NCBI GenBank assembly: GCA_947652115.1 | Contig: OX393569.1 | Span: 8,466,139-8,530,138, forward strand | Direction: 5' to 3' | Source of the DNA: Blastomussa wellsi | Lineage: Eukaryota > Cnidaria > Anthozoa > Scleractinia > Plerogyridae | DNA length: 64,000 nucleotides | Shown here: positions 12,501-22,185 of the stretch, one piece after another | Position numbering within the stretch: position 1 is the first letter of the stretch | How the letters are laid out: each line of letters begins with the position of its first letter | The notes under the pieces: generated by a model | What the model was told of the DNA's origin: nothing | Seen by the model: only the letters and a program-made list of their open reading frames with translations | Database searches by the model: none | Program-made: the position numbers and the translations under genes

Positions 12501-15500
12501 CCTGTGGTTGTGGGAAAGTAGAGCGATGTCATCGGCAAAATCTAGATCGTGGAGTTGGGAGAGGAGAGTCCATTGTAATCCTGTCCTGGAGCCTTCCGTT
12601 ATGTTCTTCATTATCCAATCAATAACCAAAAGAAATAGCATAGGTGATAAGATGCAGCCTTGTCGGACTCCTGACTTCACAGAGAAAGGCGATGTAAGTT
12701 CACGATTGTGTATTACTCTGATTTTAGAATTGTAGTAAGACTGTTGTATGATGGCAATAAACTTCTCCGGGATTCCATAGTGACAGAGAATCTTCCAGAG
12801 TGTGTTGTGGTCGACACTATCGAAGGCCTTTTCGAAGTCTATGAAAGTGATGTAGAGTGAGGAGTTCCATTCTAGCGACTGCTCAGCTATAATTCTTAGG
12901 GTTGCGACATGGTCAGTACAAGACCTGTTCTTTCTAAAGCCCATTTGTTGGTCCCTTAAGATCTCCTCGAGGGCATCTATTAGTCTTTGCAGGATTATTC
13001 GGCTGAAGGTTTTTCCTGGTACAGATAGCATGGTAATTCCTCTATAGTTGTTACAGTTTGCTAGGTCTCCCTTTTTGGGGACTTTTACAAGATAGCCCTC
13101 TTTCCAATCCTCAGGGATAGTTTCCTCCTCCCAAACTTTCTCAAAGATCTCATACAGCATCTGCGTTGAGGTGTTTAGATCTGCTTTTAGAATTTCTGCT
13201 GGAATGCCATCTGGCCCTGGAGCTTTCCCAGTCTTTTGTTTCTGGATTGCTCTTGCTATTTCTTCTTTGCTGGGTTTTTCGGTATTAACATCTAACACGA
13301 GCTCGGCTTCTGGGATGGCTATAGAGCCTTGTGGTGGTGGTCGATTCAACAATTCCTCAAAATATTCTCCCCATCTCTTCAGTTGGTCTTCTTGCTTGGT
13401 GAGCGTGTTGCCGTGTTTGTCCTTGATGGGTTTTGGTGCAGAGCTCTTCTTTCCTGCTAGCTTCCTTGTCAGTTCGTACAAATCTTTCATCCTGTGTTGA
13501 TTTGCTGCTGTTTCTGCTTCCTTTGCCAGATTGTTAATAAACTCTCTTTTATCATGCTTGATAGCTCTTCGCACTTCCTGGTTGGCTTTGTTGTACTGTT
13601 TCTGTGCTTCCCTTCTAGCAGCCCTTGTTCTGCTGTTGCTGATCTTGTCCTTTAGCTTCCTTCTGCTCTCAATTTTGCTCAAGGTTTCTGTGGTGATCCA
13701 TTCTTTGTGCTGGTTGTGCTTTAGACCTAGGATCTCGTTAGATGTATCTGTCCAAGCCTGCTTCTGGTCATTCCATACATCTTCTATGCTCTGTTGCTCT
13801 TCATCTGCTAGATCTGCCAGGACCTGGTACCTGTTGTTTAGTGCAATCTGGAAAGCTCTAAGGGAGGGTGGATTTTGGAGTAGCTTGATGTTGTATCTTG
13901 CAGCTACTTTGGGGTTTCTGGTGCTGTATTTCTTAAGCTTCAGCCTCAGTGTGGCCACAACTAGGTGGTGATCGGATGCCACGTCTGCTCCTCTGTACAC
14001 TCTCACGTCCTGCACTGATCGCCTGAATCTCTTGCTAATGCAGATGTGGTCAATTGGTTTTCAGTGATGTGGTCTGGGGACACCCAGGTTGTTTTATGTA
14101 TGCGTTTGTGTGGGAAGATGGAACCACCAATAACCATACAGTTGAACGCACACATTTCCACGAAGAGTTCCCCATTTAAATTTATTTCACCCTCTCCATG
14201 CCTTCCCATAACTCCCTCTCTTCCTGTATTGTCGCTGCCAATCTTTGCATTGAAATCTCCCATAATGATAAGAAGGTCTTTCTTTGGTATTTTATCGATG
14301 GTGCTCTGTAGGGAGCCGTAGAATGCTGCTTTTTCCTCGGGCTCTGCGTCATTTGTTGGAGCATATCCTTGCACAATTGAGATATTAGTTGTGGTACCAT
14401 AGAATCTTGCAGTAATCAATCTTGCATTAACCGGTTCCCATCCCATCAATGTTTCTTCATTATGCAAAACAATAATAGTAGACGAATCTCGATGATATTC
14501 CAAACCAATGTTTCAGCTCATCGAGAACTCCCAAACGAAACAACCCGTAATCGCAGACTCAAAAACTTTATGAAGACAGTTACCGAAGTGTGACGTTTTA
14601 ACGAATTCAAAACAGAAATGTAAACAAATCCCGAGACTGTGCAGTACGGACTGGAAATGGCCTTAAATTCACACACATAACCAAAACTCCCATCAATGAA
14701 AACCAAGGCATTACTGACTAGGGTCCTTTCAGAACAAACAGCACCATTAGTACAAAGGTTATTTAATCACCAAATAAATTGCATTTATAGGTGGCTTTAT
14801 GTTTTATTATTGGATGGAAATAATGGTTTTCAGCATGTACTTTATGATACCAGTGGTCTGTTTCTGCAAAGTCTGTTCTATGATTTTTGATAGAAAGTCC
14901 TACATAGACTAGATAACTGTTTATAATGCTGAATGATATAATTTTTTGCAGGTTCCCAGTGCTGTTACCCATGTTCTATTTTGGCAAAGATATTTCTACA
15001 AAGTACATCAGCTTCAACAGGTGGAGTCTTGAACTACGTAGGGGGAGGCTGGGCATAGGCAGGGCATTTGAACTGAGCTGAGGTTTTCTGTTCAAATGCC
15101 CTACCCCGGGGCATTTGTGGATAGTCGAAAGCACTAAATTAGTCTGTGCACGGTTCTGATGTAATGTACTTGTCAGTGAGATTCCACCTTTCCTTAACAT
15201 TTTATATTTAAAACACTTTCATTTTATTAGCGTGGGTCAGCCTACATTCATTGTATGTACGGTATGGGTTTCAGCTCCCCAAAAGTCAAAGATCCTAAAA
15301 GTTGGAAAAAGGTTAGGCTACAGACTGTATTGTAGCAATTGAATAAAAAGTTGGCATGCAAGCCTAGTGGCCCATCTGATCAGACCGGAGCTTATCCTGG
15401 TTTCCGTGGCTTGAAGCGACTGAGAGTATTGCTACTCTCCCCTGGATGGGATGCTAGTCCATCACCCCCCACCATTAAATTCGCCGGTACTCATTTATAC

Positions 15501-18500
15501 AGAGGCACTGCGAGAGTAAAGCAGTAGATGGTGATATTTAAAAAGACATCAAAACAAAGCATGCAACGCCCAAGATTGCAAAGGTACTTACTGAAAACTG
15601 AGTATGAGTCATGGTGCTGATTGGTTGTTTTAAGTGAAAAACCCAGGGAAATGTTTACAAAATGTTTTGATCCATGGTTGTGATTGGCTACTTTTGCCAA
15701 AAAAGGGGAAAATGCAGTAAAACCAGAGCAAACAAAAATGCTCGAACTTCGTGCATTTTCTCTGTAATAGAAATATTGTATAATATTGTAAACACTTTGT
15801 CTGTTGTGCAACAGGAAGAAAAGAAAAGAGCGGCACTTGTTGCAAGGGCAAACCAAGCACAAGATGAAGATCTAGGATGGGGGGATGAAGGTTGGTATTT
15901 TTCGGTTGCTAATTGTTTCAAGTGAATGAAGTAGTCAAACTAGGTCATTTTATTTTGGGCTCCATGTGGGCAACAACATCTCCTTTTATGAGCAGTTGCT
16001 ATTTAATTACCAAAATATTAGATTATGTTAAATTTTAGTGTACAGTAATATTAAGTAAATGTTTTTAAACTACTTTTGCTAAGAGTAAACCGTATGTCGT
16101 AAACTTGTAGTTTTAGCCAATTCACTGTACAGAGAAATTTGTTTTGGTATTCGTTAGGCTGAAATTAGTTCTCACCTTGAAACCAGAACGCCAAGCTAAT
16201 GTGCTTGCCAGTTCTCAAAGCGGTGAGATAGATCATATCTGGGCTTTTCACACACTGAGCTCTTGAACTGGGTGCTTCTGTGTGTAGTAAACACCAGAGA
16301 CACGATCCTGAACATGTATGTTAGCTAAATTTTTTCTGGGTTCTCAACGTCGTTTTTCCTCAACCACTGCACATGGTGAACAGGCCCGTCCCCAGAGCCT
16401 GCCACCAAGAACTCGGACTATGGCTAGGACAGACCCCGGAGGTCCGCAATTCCCGGACTTTCGGCCGTTCTGCGCAGACTCGGGATTTTTTCGCTTAATC
16501 TGATTGGCTGAGAATCAAAACAATGCACTATGCACATGCTCCAAAAATTGTTCCTGGGGCCGGTTTCTCGAAAGCCCCGGAAACTTTTCGGGCCCGTAAA
16601 GCCATTTTTAGTCATCTTTATCTAAAAAGCAGAGTATTGTATAGGCCTGGTATGAATGGAACCACTGTTCATATCAAAAACATGTGAATAAAACAGCTCT
16701 GCGTAATCATAAGTTGAGATTTTGCTATGGCTTTCCGGGTGCGGAAACTTTACGGGACCTTCGAGAAACGGGGCCCAGGCCAGAGTCCGTGTTCTTGGAG
16801 CTGACCAAAAGAAAAGCGGGGTCTGGGGACGAGATTGAACACATTCCAATTCTTTCTTCGCGTGTTTATTCCTTATACGGTGTTATACTACATGTAGGTC
16901 CGCTTACACAAGAAGACCGTTATTCAAGTAACGAACTAGTGTTTCATTGTTGTAGATTTGTGGGGTATTGAGGAGATAGATGTGGAGAGTCAACTGACAA
17001 GTTTACATTCTGCACATGAAATTAGCAAGGGATTAATCCCTGATAAAACTCATTTCACTGAAACTGGAGAACAGGAGTCGGTGAAAGAAGTATCTGCTGT
17101 GACCACTTCAGAGATAAAGGAGCAAATTACTCAGTCAGATGTCACTTTGCCGAAACAAGAGAAACCTGTGGTCACTTCAGCCACAACCAGCAGTGATCCG
17201 AGTAGGAAGGATGAGGAGAGCGAAGAGAGGAGCTTTGAGTTGAAAGACCAGCCATCATCAAAGGACTGTGCTACTCGTGAACAAGCTAAGCTGTTAGCTC
17301 GGAGAACTCAACAAACCTCGCGGCATCAAGAAAAAACTGTCCAGCACCCTGCCTCTTCCCCGTCTGAAATGCTAACAGAAGATACTACGAGTGTTGAAAC
17401 AGCTGAATCAACTTTGCACAAGCGTGAAAACAGTAACGGCTCTGTTGACAGTTCTTGGTCCAAACTTAGTGAAGAAGAGCTCAAGCCAAACGGCGATAAA
17501 GAAGGTACGTTTACAAATTTTCGTCTTATAGTTTGTTAATCCGGAATGCCAAACAAGAAGACAATTGAGAAAAGTAGGTGAATGGACAATGGCTATATGT
17601 TATATTAAATGAGAGTGAAATCGAAAGTCTGTATCGAAGGCATATCAGAAGCAAGGTGCTGTCAGTTCATTTGATGTCAATTTCTCCCACCAAACCCTAG
17701 CCTCCCGCCCATGCAGCCGTCATGGGAGGCTGTCCCGAAACCATGACGCCCAGACGAAACGAAGATGAGAGCAGACGAGAGTTCAAACTCCTCTCGTTTG
17801 GCATTAAACTCTCAAGCCCCCTCGTTGACTCTCATGCGCTCTCATCGAGTTTGAAAACGTTCTCAAAGAGATTCTTCGGGTTTAGCCTGAGGTGATGATA
17901 GTCGCTGAGAGTTGACAAAAACTCTCATGAGAGTCAAGTGTCGTCCTCGTTGACCTGGGCTTAATAATAGAGTGACCACTGGGCCAATGTAATCCCAGCT
18001 AGCAGGAGGAGGACCAGTTGGCCATTTACAAGCGTAACCGAGGTGTTGAGCTCAGTACTTCTAACACAAACATCAGGTGGTGGTCAGGATGGGATTTGGA
18101 CCCTTGTCCTCTGGATTTCCAATTGTATTTCTAATCCAGCGTTCAAACTAGTCGGCCACGCTGCTGTCACAAACGAATGTAGCACATAGGAATTTAATGT
18201 ACGAATGAAAACATGCTGTTGGTTGCTCCTCTATCACTGGGACTAATTCTAGCAGAACGTGAGATGTTTATGGGCGATATAGCAGCTCTCGTAAGGTCTC
18301 GCATGAATGGCTCGATACCCTGCGTGAAAACTATAGAACTAGACTTGCTTCAAGTCGAGCTCTCAGAGCGAAAGCGAGAAGCGAACGACTTTGAGAAAGT
18401 CTACAATAGAACAAACAACAGGAACAATGCCCCTAGCCCCTAAAACAATAGCAACTGCTACCACGATAGAATTCAAGCTTACGAGAGCTTGGGTCTAGTT

Positions 18501-19083
18501 CGCCATAACGGTCTCCTGTAGCTCAGTGGTAGCCAAGGCAGAGTCTGGCCGATGTTTGGAAGGTTTGGCTCCTGTTTGGAGAAGACGAGTGACTTGTGTC
18601 CCTGACGAAGTTTAAAATCTTTCTCGACATTTAAAATGTTGCACGAGAACATAAAATTATTCTGTTTTCATGTGCATTTCATTCTGCCTTTACATGCACA
18701 CATTACCTCTGGCTAATAGAATCTTTGATCATTGTTCCTCGCAGCTGGTTCAAAGGAGCTTGGTGCTGGGTCTGGTAACAGCTCTACGTCATCCGGCAGT
18801 GGTGAACTGGTGCCTAGTGTGGATGACAAAGACGTGGAATGGGATGATGACGATGATGATGATTTAGACTTCAATGGGGACATGTCCGAGGAAGAAGTCA
18901 AGAGAATCATGGAAAGTATGGCGGCCAAAAAGCAGAATGCACATGATGGTGCTGGAGATATGGATGTGAGTCGAAGTGGTGAATTTGAAATTTTGTGGGT
19001 TCTTTCTGTGGATTTAAATATTAACATAAAAATGTCTTGAAATGTTTTATCCTCAGGACGATGACTGGGAGAATTGGGACTAA
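3582..19083 (+). CDS. BSDC1: BSD domain-containing protein 1 (BSDC1) homologue, 12 coding exons
   Basis: Coding exons: 3582-3595, 3706-3766, 5025-5141, 6863-6911, 8928-9046, 9618-9672, 10579-10694, 14952-15020, 15815-15890, 16956-17504, 18745-18965 and 19057-19083. They join in frame to 490 residues plus stop, all with GT-AG introns. Human BSDC1, which I recall as about 430 residues, aligns in four places. Near residues 25-35 there is REKSSEAMTMVKHDLAEF. ARLHEIQTDPATFCSEPDG (121-139) follows, and then KGEISELLVN. The BSD domain itself (about 142-194) carries the hallmark FWQRYFYKVH. Exon 10 encodes a long Ser/Thr/Glu-rich, probably disordered region. The C-terminus is strongly acidic and ends in DDDWENWD. 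The first coding exon is only 14 bases and the last only 27. The family's function is poorly defined. The match is seen directly; the symbol is family knowledge. Confidence 0.93.
4443..4676. repeat. GGAGCTCCG-ended inverted-repeat element
   Basis: This stretch in BSDC1 intron 2 begins near AGCGGAGCTCCGC and ends with CACGGAGCTCCGCTTTTAGG. A longer relative in the opposite orientation lies at about 26449-26935 in the OSER1 intron (AAGCCTAAAAGCAGAGCTCCG at one end, CCGGAGCTCCGCTACAA at the other). The short open frame inside is not a gene. Confidence 0.55.
4683..5012. mobile_element. Non-autonomous element ending in a palindrome
   Basis: The element starts near TAGTAAAATCCAACTCGTGG and contains GATTGGTTGAGCTACTA. 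It ends with a 100-bp palindrome whose tip is AATAGCCCATTCGGCC and its complement and whose base is AACAATTGTTCC / GGAATAATTGTT. A related copy with the same order of parts is at 31090-31355. It ends only about a dozen bases before BSDC1 exon 3. Confidence 0.6.
5166..5418. repeat. Degenerate inverted-repeat element
   Basis: Arms GTTTACGTGGGACCAGTTCC and the complement of AGTTCCAGCTTGTCCTGTGA face each other. Internal copies of TGTTCTGGAACTG and GGTTCTAGAA give both strands short open frames. It begins 25 bases after the exon 3 donor site. Confidence 0.5.
5590..6760 (+). repeat. Direct repeat flanking the 5743-6594 element
   Basis: About 130 bases at 5592-5720 (ACATCTTGTTTCTTGCATTT, GAGGCTTGGAGTAATACATTG, AAGGCATTTGACCAAA) recur in the same orientation at 6628-6755 with scattered changes. 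The copies lie immediately outside the transposon and its target duplication. Confidence 0.65.
5743..6594. mobile_element. Non-autonomous TIR transposon with a 9-bp target duplication
   Basis: The ends are TAGGCTCGATT and AATCGAGCCTA. The subterminal parts also pair: a CTCCCCGA run and GGCTGGACGCGTGAG near 5790-5815 mirror CTCACGCGTCCAGCC and TCGGGGAG near 6515-6550. The 9-base direct repeat CTCTGACAG flanks the element at 5734-5742 and 6595-6603. The 852-bp size and 9-bp duplication fit a Mutator-like (MULE) element better than other superfamilies. No transposase frame is present. It lies in BSDC1 intron 3. Confidence 0.75.
7490..8535. pseudogene. Broken PIF1-type helicase relic in an inverted arrangement
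   Basis: On the minus strand at 7876-8058 the frame reads VHNLLVTGQTGTGKSFL, a Walker A P-loop. On the plus strand near 8182-8271 the frame reads KQVVLVGDFLQLWPVANFF, the Walker B (GDxxQL) motif of PIF1/RecD helicases; it stops soon after. A degenerate second copy of the Walker B block lies on the minus strand near 7820-7870 (LVRNFLQLWSVVNFF). About 350 bases at 7500-7870 recur inverted at 8215-8535. The source is probably a Helitron or another helicase-bearing mobile element. It sits in BSDC1 intron 4 and cannot encode an intact protein. Confidence 0.65.
9960..10025 (-). repeat. SINE tail fragment
   Basis: The words GAGCCCAGTGGCCCATC and CCAGAGCTTGTCCTGG match the tail end of the copy at 15336 (AGCCTAGTGGCCCATCTG, GGAGCTTATCCTGG). 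It lies in BSDC1 intron 6. Confidence 0.4.
11631..14664. mobile_element. Probable TIR element split by a LINE
   Basis: A 24-base sequence beginning AAGGCCATTTCCAGTCCG at 11631-11654 is matched perfectly by its reverse complement at 14641-14664, just outside the LINE on each side. The simplest reading is an older TIR element into which the LINE inserted. No target duplication outside the arms was recognised. Confidence 0.45.
11765..14510 (-). mobile_element. Non-LTR retrotransposon (LINE), 5'-truncated and frameshifted
   Basis: Three minus-strand frames form one broken ORF2. The segment 14003-14503 is the back part of an AP-endonuclease-like domain (VQGYAPTN, IIMGDFNAKIG). The 688-codon frame 11949-14015 holds its C-terminal SDHH and then the reverse transcriptase: GKAPGPDGIP, GFRKNRSCTDH, FIDFEKAFDS, SGVRQGCILSP, the catalytic FADD and FTYLGS. 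The frame 11771-12025 carries the C-terminal WKWIGHTLRK region. Frame changes near 14010 and 11990 break it, and the first part of the endonuclease is missing, as expected after incomplete target-primed reverse transcription. It lies antisense in BSDC1 intron 7. The clade is not certain. Confidence 0.9.
15336..15535 (-). mobile_element. SINE tail fragment, minus strand
   Basis: Read on the minus strand this has the SINE tail order seen at 2700-2960: CTCGCAGTGCCTCTGTATAAATGAG, GCCGGCGAATTT-like sequence and GATGGACTAGCATCCCATCC. No tRNA-like head is visible. It lies in BSDC1 intron 8. Confidence 0.55.
16404..16798. repeat. Nested inverted repeats (MITE within MITE)
   Basis: The inner pair of about 50 bases (GGGCCGGTTTCTCGAAAG near 16556 and its complement near 16770) bounds a 230-bp element that includes GTAAAGCC / GGCTTTCC. 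An outer pair (CCAAGAACTCGGACTATGGC at 16404 and GCCAGAGTCCGTGTTCTTGG at 16779) encloses it. It lies in BSDC1 intron 9. Confidence 0.6.
17750..17960. repeat. Degenerate repeat rich in AACTCTCA / TGAGAGTT
   Basis: At least six GAGAGTT- or CTCTCA-type words alternate in both orientations and end with the local palindrome ACTCTCATGAGAGT. It looks like a decayed foldback element. It lies in BSDC1 intron 10. Confidence 0.35.
17965..18178 (-). mobile_element. tRNA-derived SINE (Leu-type head), minus strand
   Basis: On the minus strand the head reads GTGGCCGACTAGTTTGAACGC, an A-box-like segment, followed by GGGTCCAAATCCC in the B-box position. The tail ends in AACTGGTCCTCCTCCTGC. The copy at 31890-32052 has the same head and tail, so this is a family. 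Confidence 0.6.
18509..18600 (+). mobile_element. tRNA-like SINE head fragment
   Basis: TGTAGCTCAGTGGTAG is a good A box and GGTTTGGCTCC is a weakened B box about 35 bases later. There is no complete cloverleaf, so it is not a working tRNA gene. It lies in BSDC1 intron 10. Confidence 0.45.
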
Positions 19084-19094
19084 CCAAGGAAAGA

Positions 19095-19197
19095 AATAAA
19101 CACCGATTATGGAGGGAAGCTACAGGGCATACATGGTCCGACCTTTGCGGAGAAAAATAGCATCTAAATTGACTTTACTGTCCTAAACTTAAATAAA
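19095..19197 (+). terminator. BSDC1 polyadenylation signals
   Basis: AATAAA occurs at 19095-19100, 12 bases after the stop codon, and again at 19192-19197. The second gives a more usual 3' UTR length of about 120 bases. Confidence 0.6.
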
Positions 19198-19697
19198 AAT
19201 AAAAGCGTTTCGAAAATTTATATATTACTGCCTTATTCAATAGTTAAGAGAAGTGAAAATTATACATTACTTTGTTTCCAGTTCACAATGCTTGGTTGTG
19301 CTTTATGGAAAGATACGGTTAGCTTTCTTTACGACTCGATTTGCTGACTTGCTTTGTACGTCAGAATGCTTGTCAATTTGGGATTTTTATGGGTGGGGTG
19401 GGGGCATTGGACTGCTTTTAAAAGATAATAGGAAATTGGATAAGAAATAAAGGATCAATCAAAATGATCAATTTATGAAGAATTAATAAATGTAAGTTAA
19501 GTTACTTCAAGTCATTTGCAATGATTAAGATGTTGTTCTTCCACTGTTTGCCCGCAGGTTCACTTTTCGCACTCGAATCCCGCATCCCAATCGCCTTCCA
19601 AAGGTCTCTGTAGTGAGCATGAAAAGAAAGGCGCATGTGCACTCCATACAGAATATTGCAAGTCAGTTCTCATTCTGTGAAAACAGAAATGTTTTAG

Positions 19698-20090
19698 GCT
19701 ACGTCCACACTAATCCGGATAAATTTGAAACGCAACTTGTTTTCTCCGGATTGGCCTTCCGTCCACACTAAAACGGCGTTTTTGGTCACCGAAAACGGAA
19801 CTTTTTGAAAACGCTCTCCAAGGTGGATAAATTTGAAAACGCTGGCTTGGTGTGATAGTGTAGGTGGCGAAAACGGAACTTTTTGAAAACGCTGACATCA
19901 AAACAATCGAATAACGTTGCTCGGGCAATTTGGGCATGCCCTTGCATGTATTAAGCGTTTCTTGCGAGGCAGCGTTTCAAAATCGATGGCGAAACAATTT
20001 GAAAACAGTATAATGTGGACAGAAAACATTTCATCCGCTTTCGAGGCGAAAACGCCGTTTTCAAATTTATCCGGCTTAGTGTGGACGCAG
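19698..20090. repeat. TIR MITE with GTCCACAC ends
   Basis: Ends GCTACGTCCACACTAATCCGG and the complement of CCGGCTTAGTGTGGACGCAG pair well. Between them GAAAACGGAACTTTTTGAAA occurs twice. This end type is common among non-autonomous elements of aquatic animals. No coding content. Confidence 0.7.
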
Positions 20091-20311
20091 TCTTTCCCGT
20101 AAAACCGTGAACACCTGAAATATTTCAGGAATGTTGATTATGTGGTGACCAATCACAGCAAAGTTCAGGACACGCGAACAAACCTCAAAACCACAAACTA
20201 ATTACCGTTGGTGTTTGCGGTTCAGTTTTCTCACACGTGATTGGCTTTTTTCTTGTAACACGATAACATTCCATATACATTTCTGATATTCACGGTTTTA
20301 TGGGAAAGACT
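20089..20311. repeat. TIR MITE with AGTCTTTCCC ends
   Basis: AGTCTTTCCCGTAAAACCGT at the left is matched by ACGGTTTTATGGGAAAGACT at the right. The element abuts the preceding MITE, with which its first bases overlap. Confidence 0.65.
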
Positions 20312-20519
20312 TTAATGCTAAAAAAAGCCCATAAAAGGCACGAGATGCGTACAGAAACGATGCTGGGGGACACCTCTCTGTTTTCGTGGACAGTGTTGCC
20401 TGAATGCGTGTGATTTGTGCAATCGTTTTTCGCGAGGGGAGCACTCGCCAATGTGGCCCCATTTTGATCTGCGTGGGAGGCTAACGTTAACCCGCGGTAA
20501 ACAGAAGTTGATTTTATTT

Positions 20520-20703
20520 AGGGTGCGTTCCTTTTGGGTGATCCGGATCAGGATCAGTTATCCGAGATAACTCAGATCATAGTACATCAAAGGAACCGGC
20601 GAATCCTTTCTCAGAGTGGATTCGCCGGCGCCTTTGATGCACCATGATCCGAGAGATCTCGAATCACTGATCGTGATCCAGATCATCCCAAATGAACGCA
20701 GCC
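20520..20703. repeat. Palindromic MITE with GATCCGGATCA arms
   Basis: GGGTGCGTTCCTTTTGGGTG then ATCCGGATCAGGATCAG is mirrored by CTGATCGTGATCCAGATCAT and CCCAAATGAACGCAGCC. The inner arms (CATCAAAGGAACCGGCGAAT) also pair. The fold covers nearly the full 184 bases. Confidence 0.7.
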
Positions 20704-20849
20704 TACCCTTACGTTTTAGAAAACTTGCTGGGTAGGTTAACGGGCTCGAATCCGTCGTCGCGAAGAGTTTTCGGCAAGAAAAATTAATTTTAATTTAAGC
20801 TTCATGGTGGGTTGACAATATGAAAAACCGTGAAGCTGTTTAAATGCCG

Positions 20850-20955
20850 TATACACCTTATTCCAAAATGGCCGCTGATTTATGCACATACATACAAGTT
20901 GGCCCTTGTTGCCTAGTTCAAGATAAAATATTCTTTTGATTTTTGAGCTGAGTGT
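20850..20955 (+). repeat. MITE half-copy (ACACCTTATTCCAAAATGG family)
   Basis: It starts ATACACCTTATTCCAAAATG and ends CTTTTGATTTTTGAGCT. Relatives are at 44859-45047, where both ends are present, and at 47875-47983, a half copy in the opposite orientation. Confidence 0.65.
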
Positions 20956-21153
20956 CTTGCAGTGCCCCGACCGAGGCTCGAACTCGGACCGTCTGATCCT
21001 GAGTTCAACGCGCTAACCCACACGAAACTCTCCTAAACACCTTTCTAATGAATCCGAATCTCTAATGCAGGCAAATCATCGTTCTCATAGAAAACTCGCT
21101 GTGATGGGGATGGGAGAAATACCATTGGCATAGATCGGCTGAAAGTTTACCTT
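20948..21153 (-). mobile_element. tRNA-derived SINE, minus-strand copy
   Basis: Reverse complement of 2483-2700 with few changes. It contains the B-box GAGTTCGAGCC, the GTTAGCGCGTTGAACTCAGG segment and the upstream words GCATTAGAGATTCGGATTC and TATGCCAATGGTATTTCTCC. Confidence 0.7.
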
Positions 21154-21244
21154 CAAATTCGGCGAGCGAAGGGAGCCGAATGTGTGAGTGAAGCGAGCAG
21201 AGCGTGATCTGGGGGAAAGCCTGTAGATTTTCTTTGATGCCGCT

Positions 21245-21352
21245 TAGCTTGGTTCACACTTGTGAAATAAGCGTAACACAAGTGAAATAAGCACAAGAAA
21301 AAAGGAAAATGTTTCTTTTTCTTGTGCTTATCTCAAAAGTGTGAACCAGGCT
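21245..21352. repeat. Palindromic MITE
   Basis: TAGCTTGGTTCACACTTGTG with AATAAGCACAAGAAAAA faces its complement TTTTTCTTGTGCTTAT with AAGTGTGAACCAGGCTTA. It is an almost continuous hairpin of about 105 bases. Confidence 0.65.
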
Positions 21353-21359
21353 TATCCGC

Positions 21360-22140
21360 CGGCCCACTATCCATTAATACGTTGGGAAGCTTAAAAAAAT
21401 TCGTGGGCTGCGTGACACTTGTTACTACATAAATAAATGAGTTCGATGCTGATAAAAGTGCCAATGTTTGAATTAAATTTGAATTAAATTTCCACTATCC
21501 ATTAGTCTGTGGCATATCTGTCAGTGAGGTGATCTAGGGGCCGACCATCTAACTTTTGAGAGGGGCGGGGTTTGGGTGATTTCTGGTCAGAAGAAATTTT
21601 TTTATAGAAACCTGATGGGCAGAACATTTTTACCCTTCCCAATGCTCTGCAGGATAATATTTTTCTTTCTTTCTTCTGTCTTCGTGCTGCATGCAATTTT
21701 TTTCTTCTGACAAGCGCTTGCAGGAATTTTTTTCATAATCACCCATGTTTTGTCCATACTCAGTTGTCAACTTTCAGCGATCTGACCAATTGGATCATGA
21801 TACCAGATTCTGGTGTCATTGATCGGCGTCGTCAAAAGAATGTGCACAGGCTTCCAAGCGTTTTCATTCTCCTCAGGCCACGCTCGGCTCGCTTAGCTCG
21901 CCAGAGAGGCTAGGCCTTGGCTAGGCTGAAGAACCCGGACCGATCCTTGACCGCGCCTACCCTCCATTCTGGTAGTCCTCTGCTTTCTCCAGTTTTACTT
22001 TTAAATATTTTGTAACTATCCATAAATCAAATATCGTTTCATAGAAACAGTTTTTTTTTTAAAAAAAAAGCCTCCACTCTCTCCACCCGCGTTGGAAAAA
22101 GCAAACCTCTCCTCTTCCCTCCCCTACAAGTCCTTTATTG
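21360..22140. other. Intergenic stretch upstream of OSER1
   Basis: I see no gene or clear repeat here apart from homopolymer runs (T9A9 near 22050) and a TTGAATTAAATT tandem near 21472. The OSER1 promoter and 5' UTR should lie at its end. Confidence 0.5.
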
Positions 22141-22146
22141 CCGAGA

Positions 22147-22154
22147 TGACGTCA
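22147..22154. promoter_or_regulatory. CRE-like palindrome TGACGTCA
   Basis: A perfect 8-base CREB/ATF consensus lies 31 bases before the OSER1 start codon. Its position in the presumed promoter or 5' UTR makes a regulatory role plausible, but the sequence alone does not prove it. Confidence 0.4.
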
Positions 22155-22185
22155 TTAGTAGAAACGTGCTTGCCAACAAAACAAC

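Noticed and set aside
12355..13971. Several plus-strand ORFs of 109-146 codons
   Set aside because: They are shadows of the minus-strand LINE reverse transcriptase, with hydrophobic, Ser/Leu-rich translations typical of antisense frames.
18509..18600. Functional tRNA gene
   Set aside because: The A box is good but the B box is weak and no full cloverleaf or acceptor stem can be drawn; it fits a SINE head.
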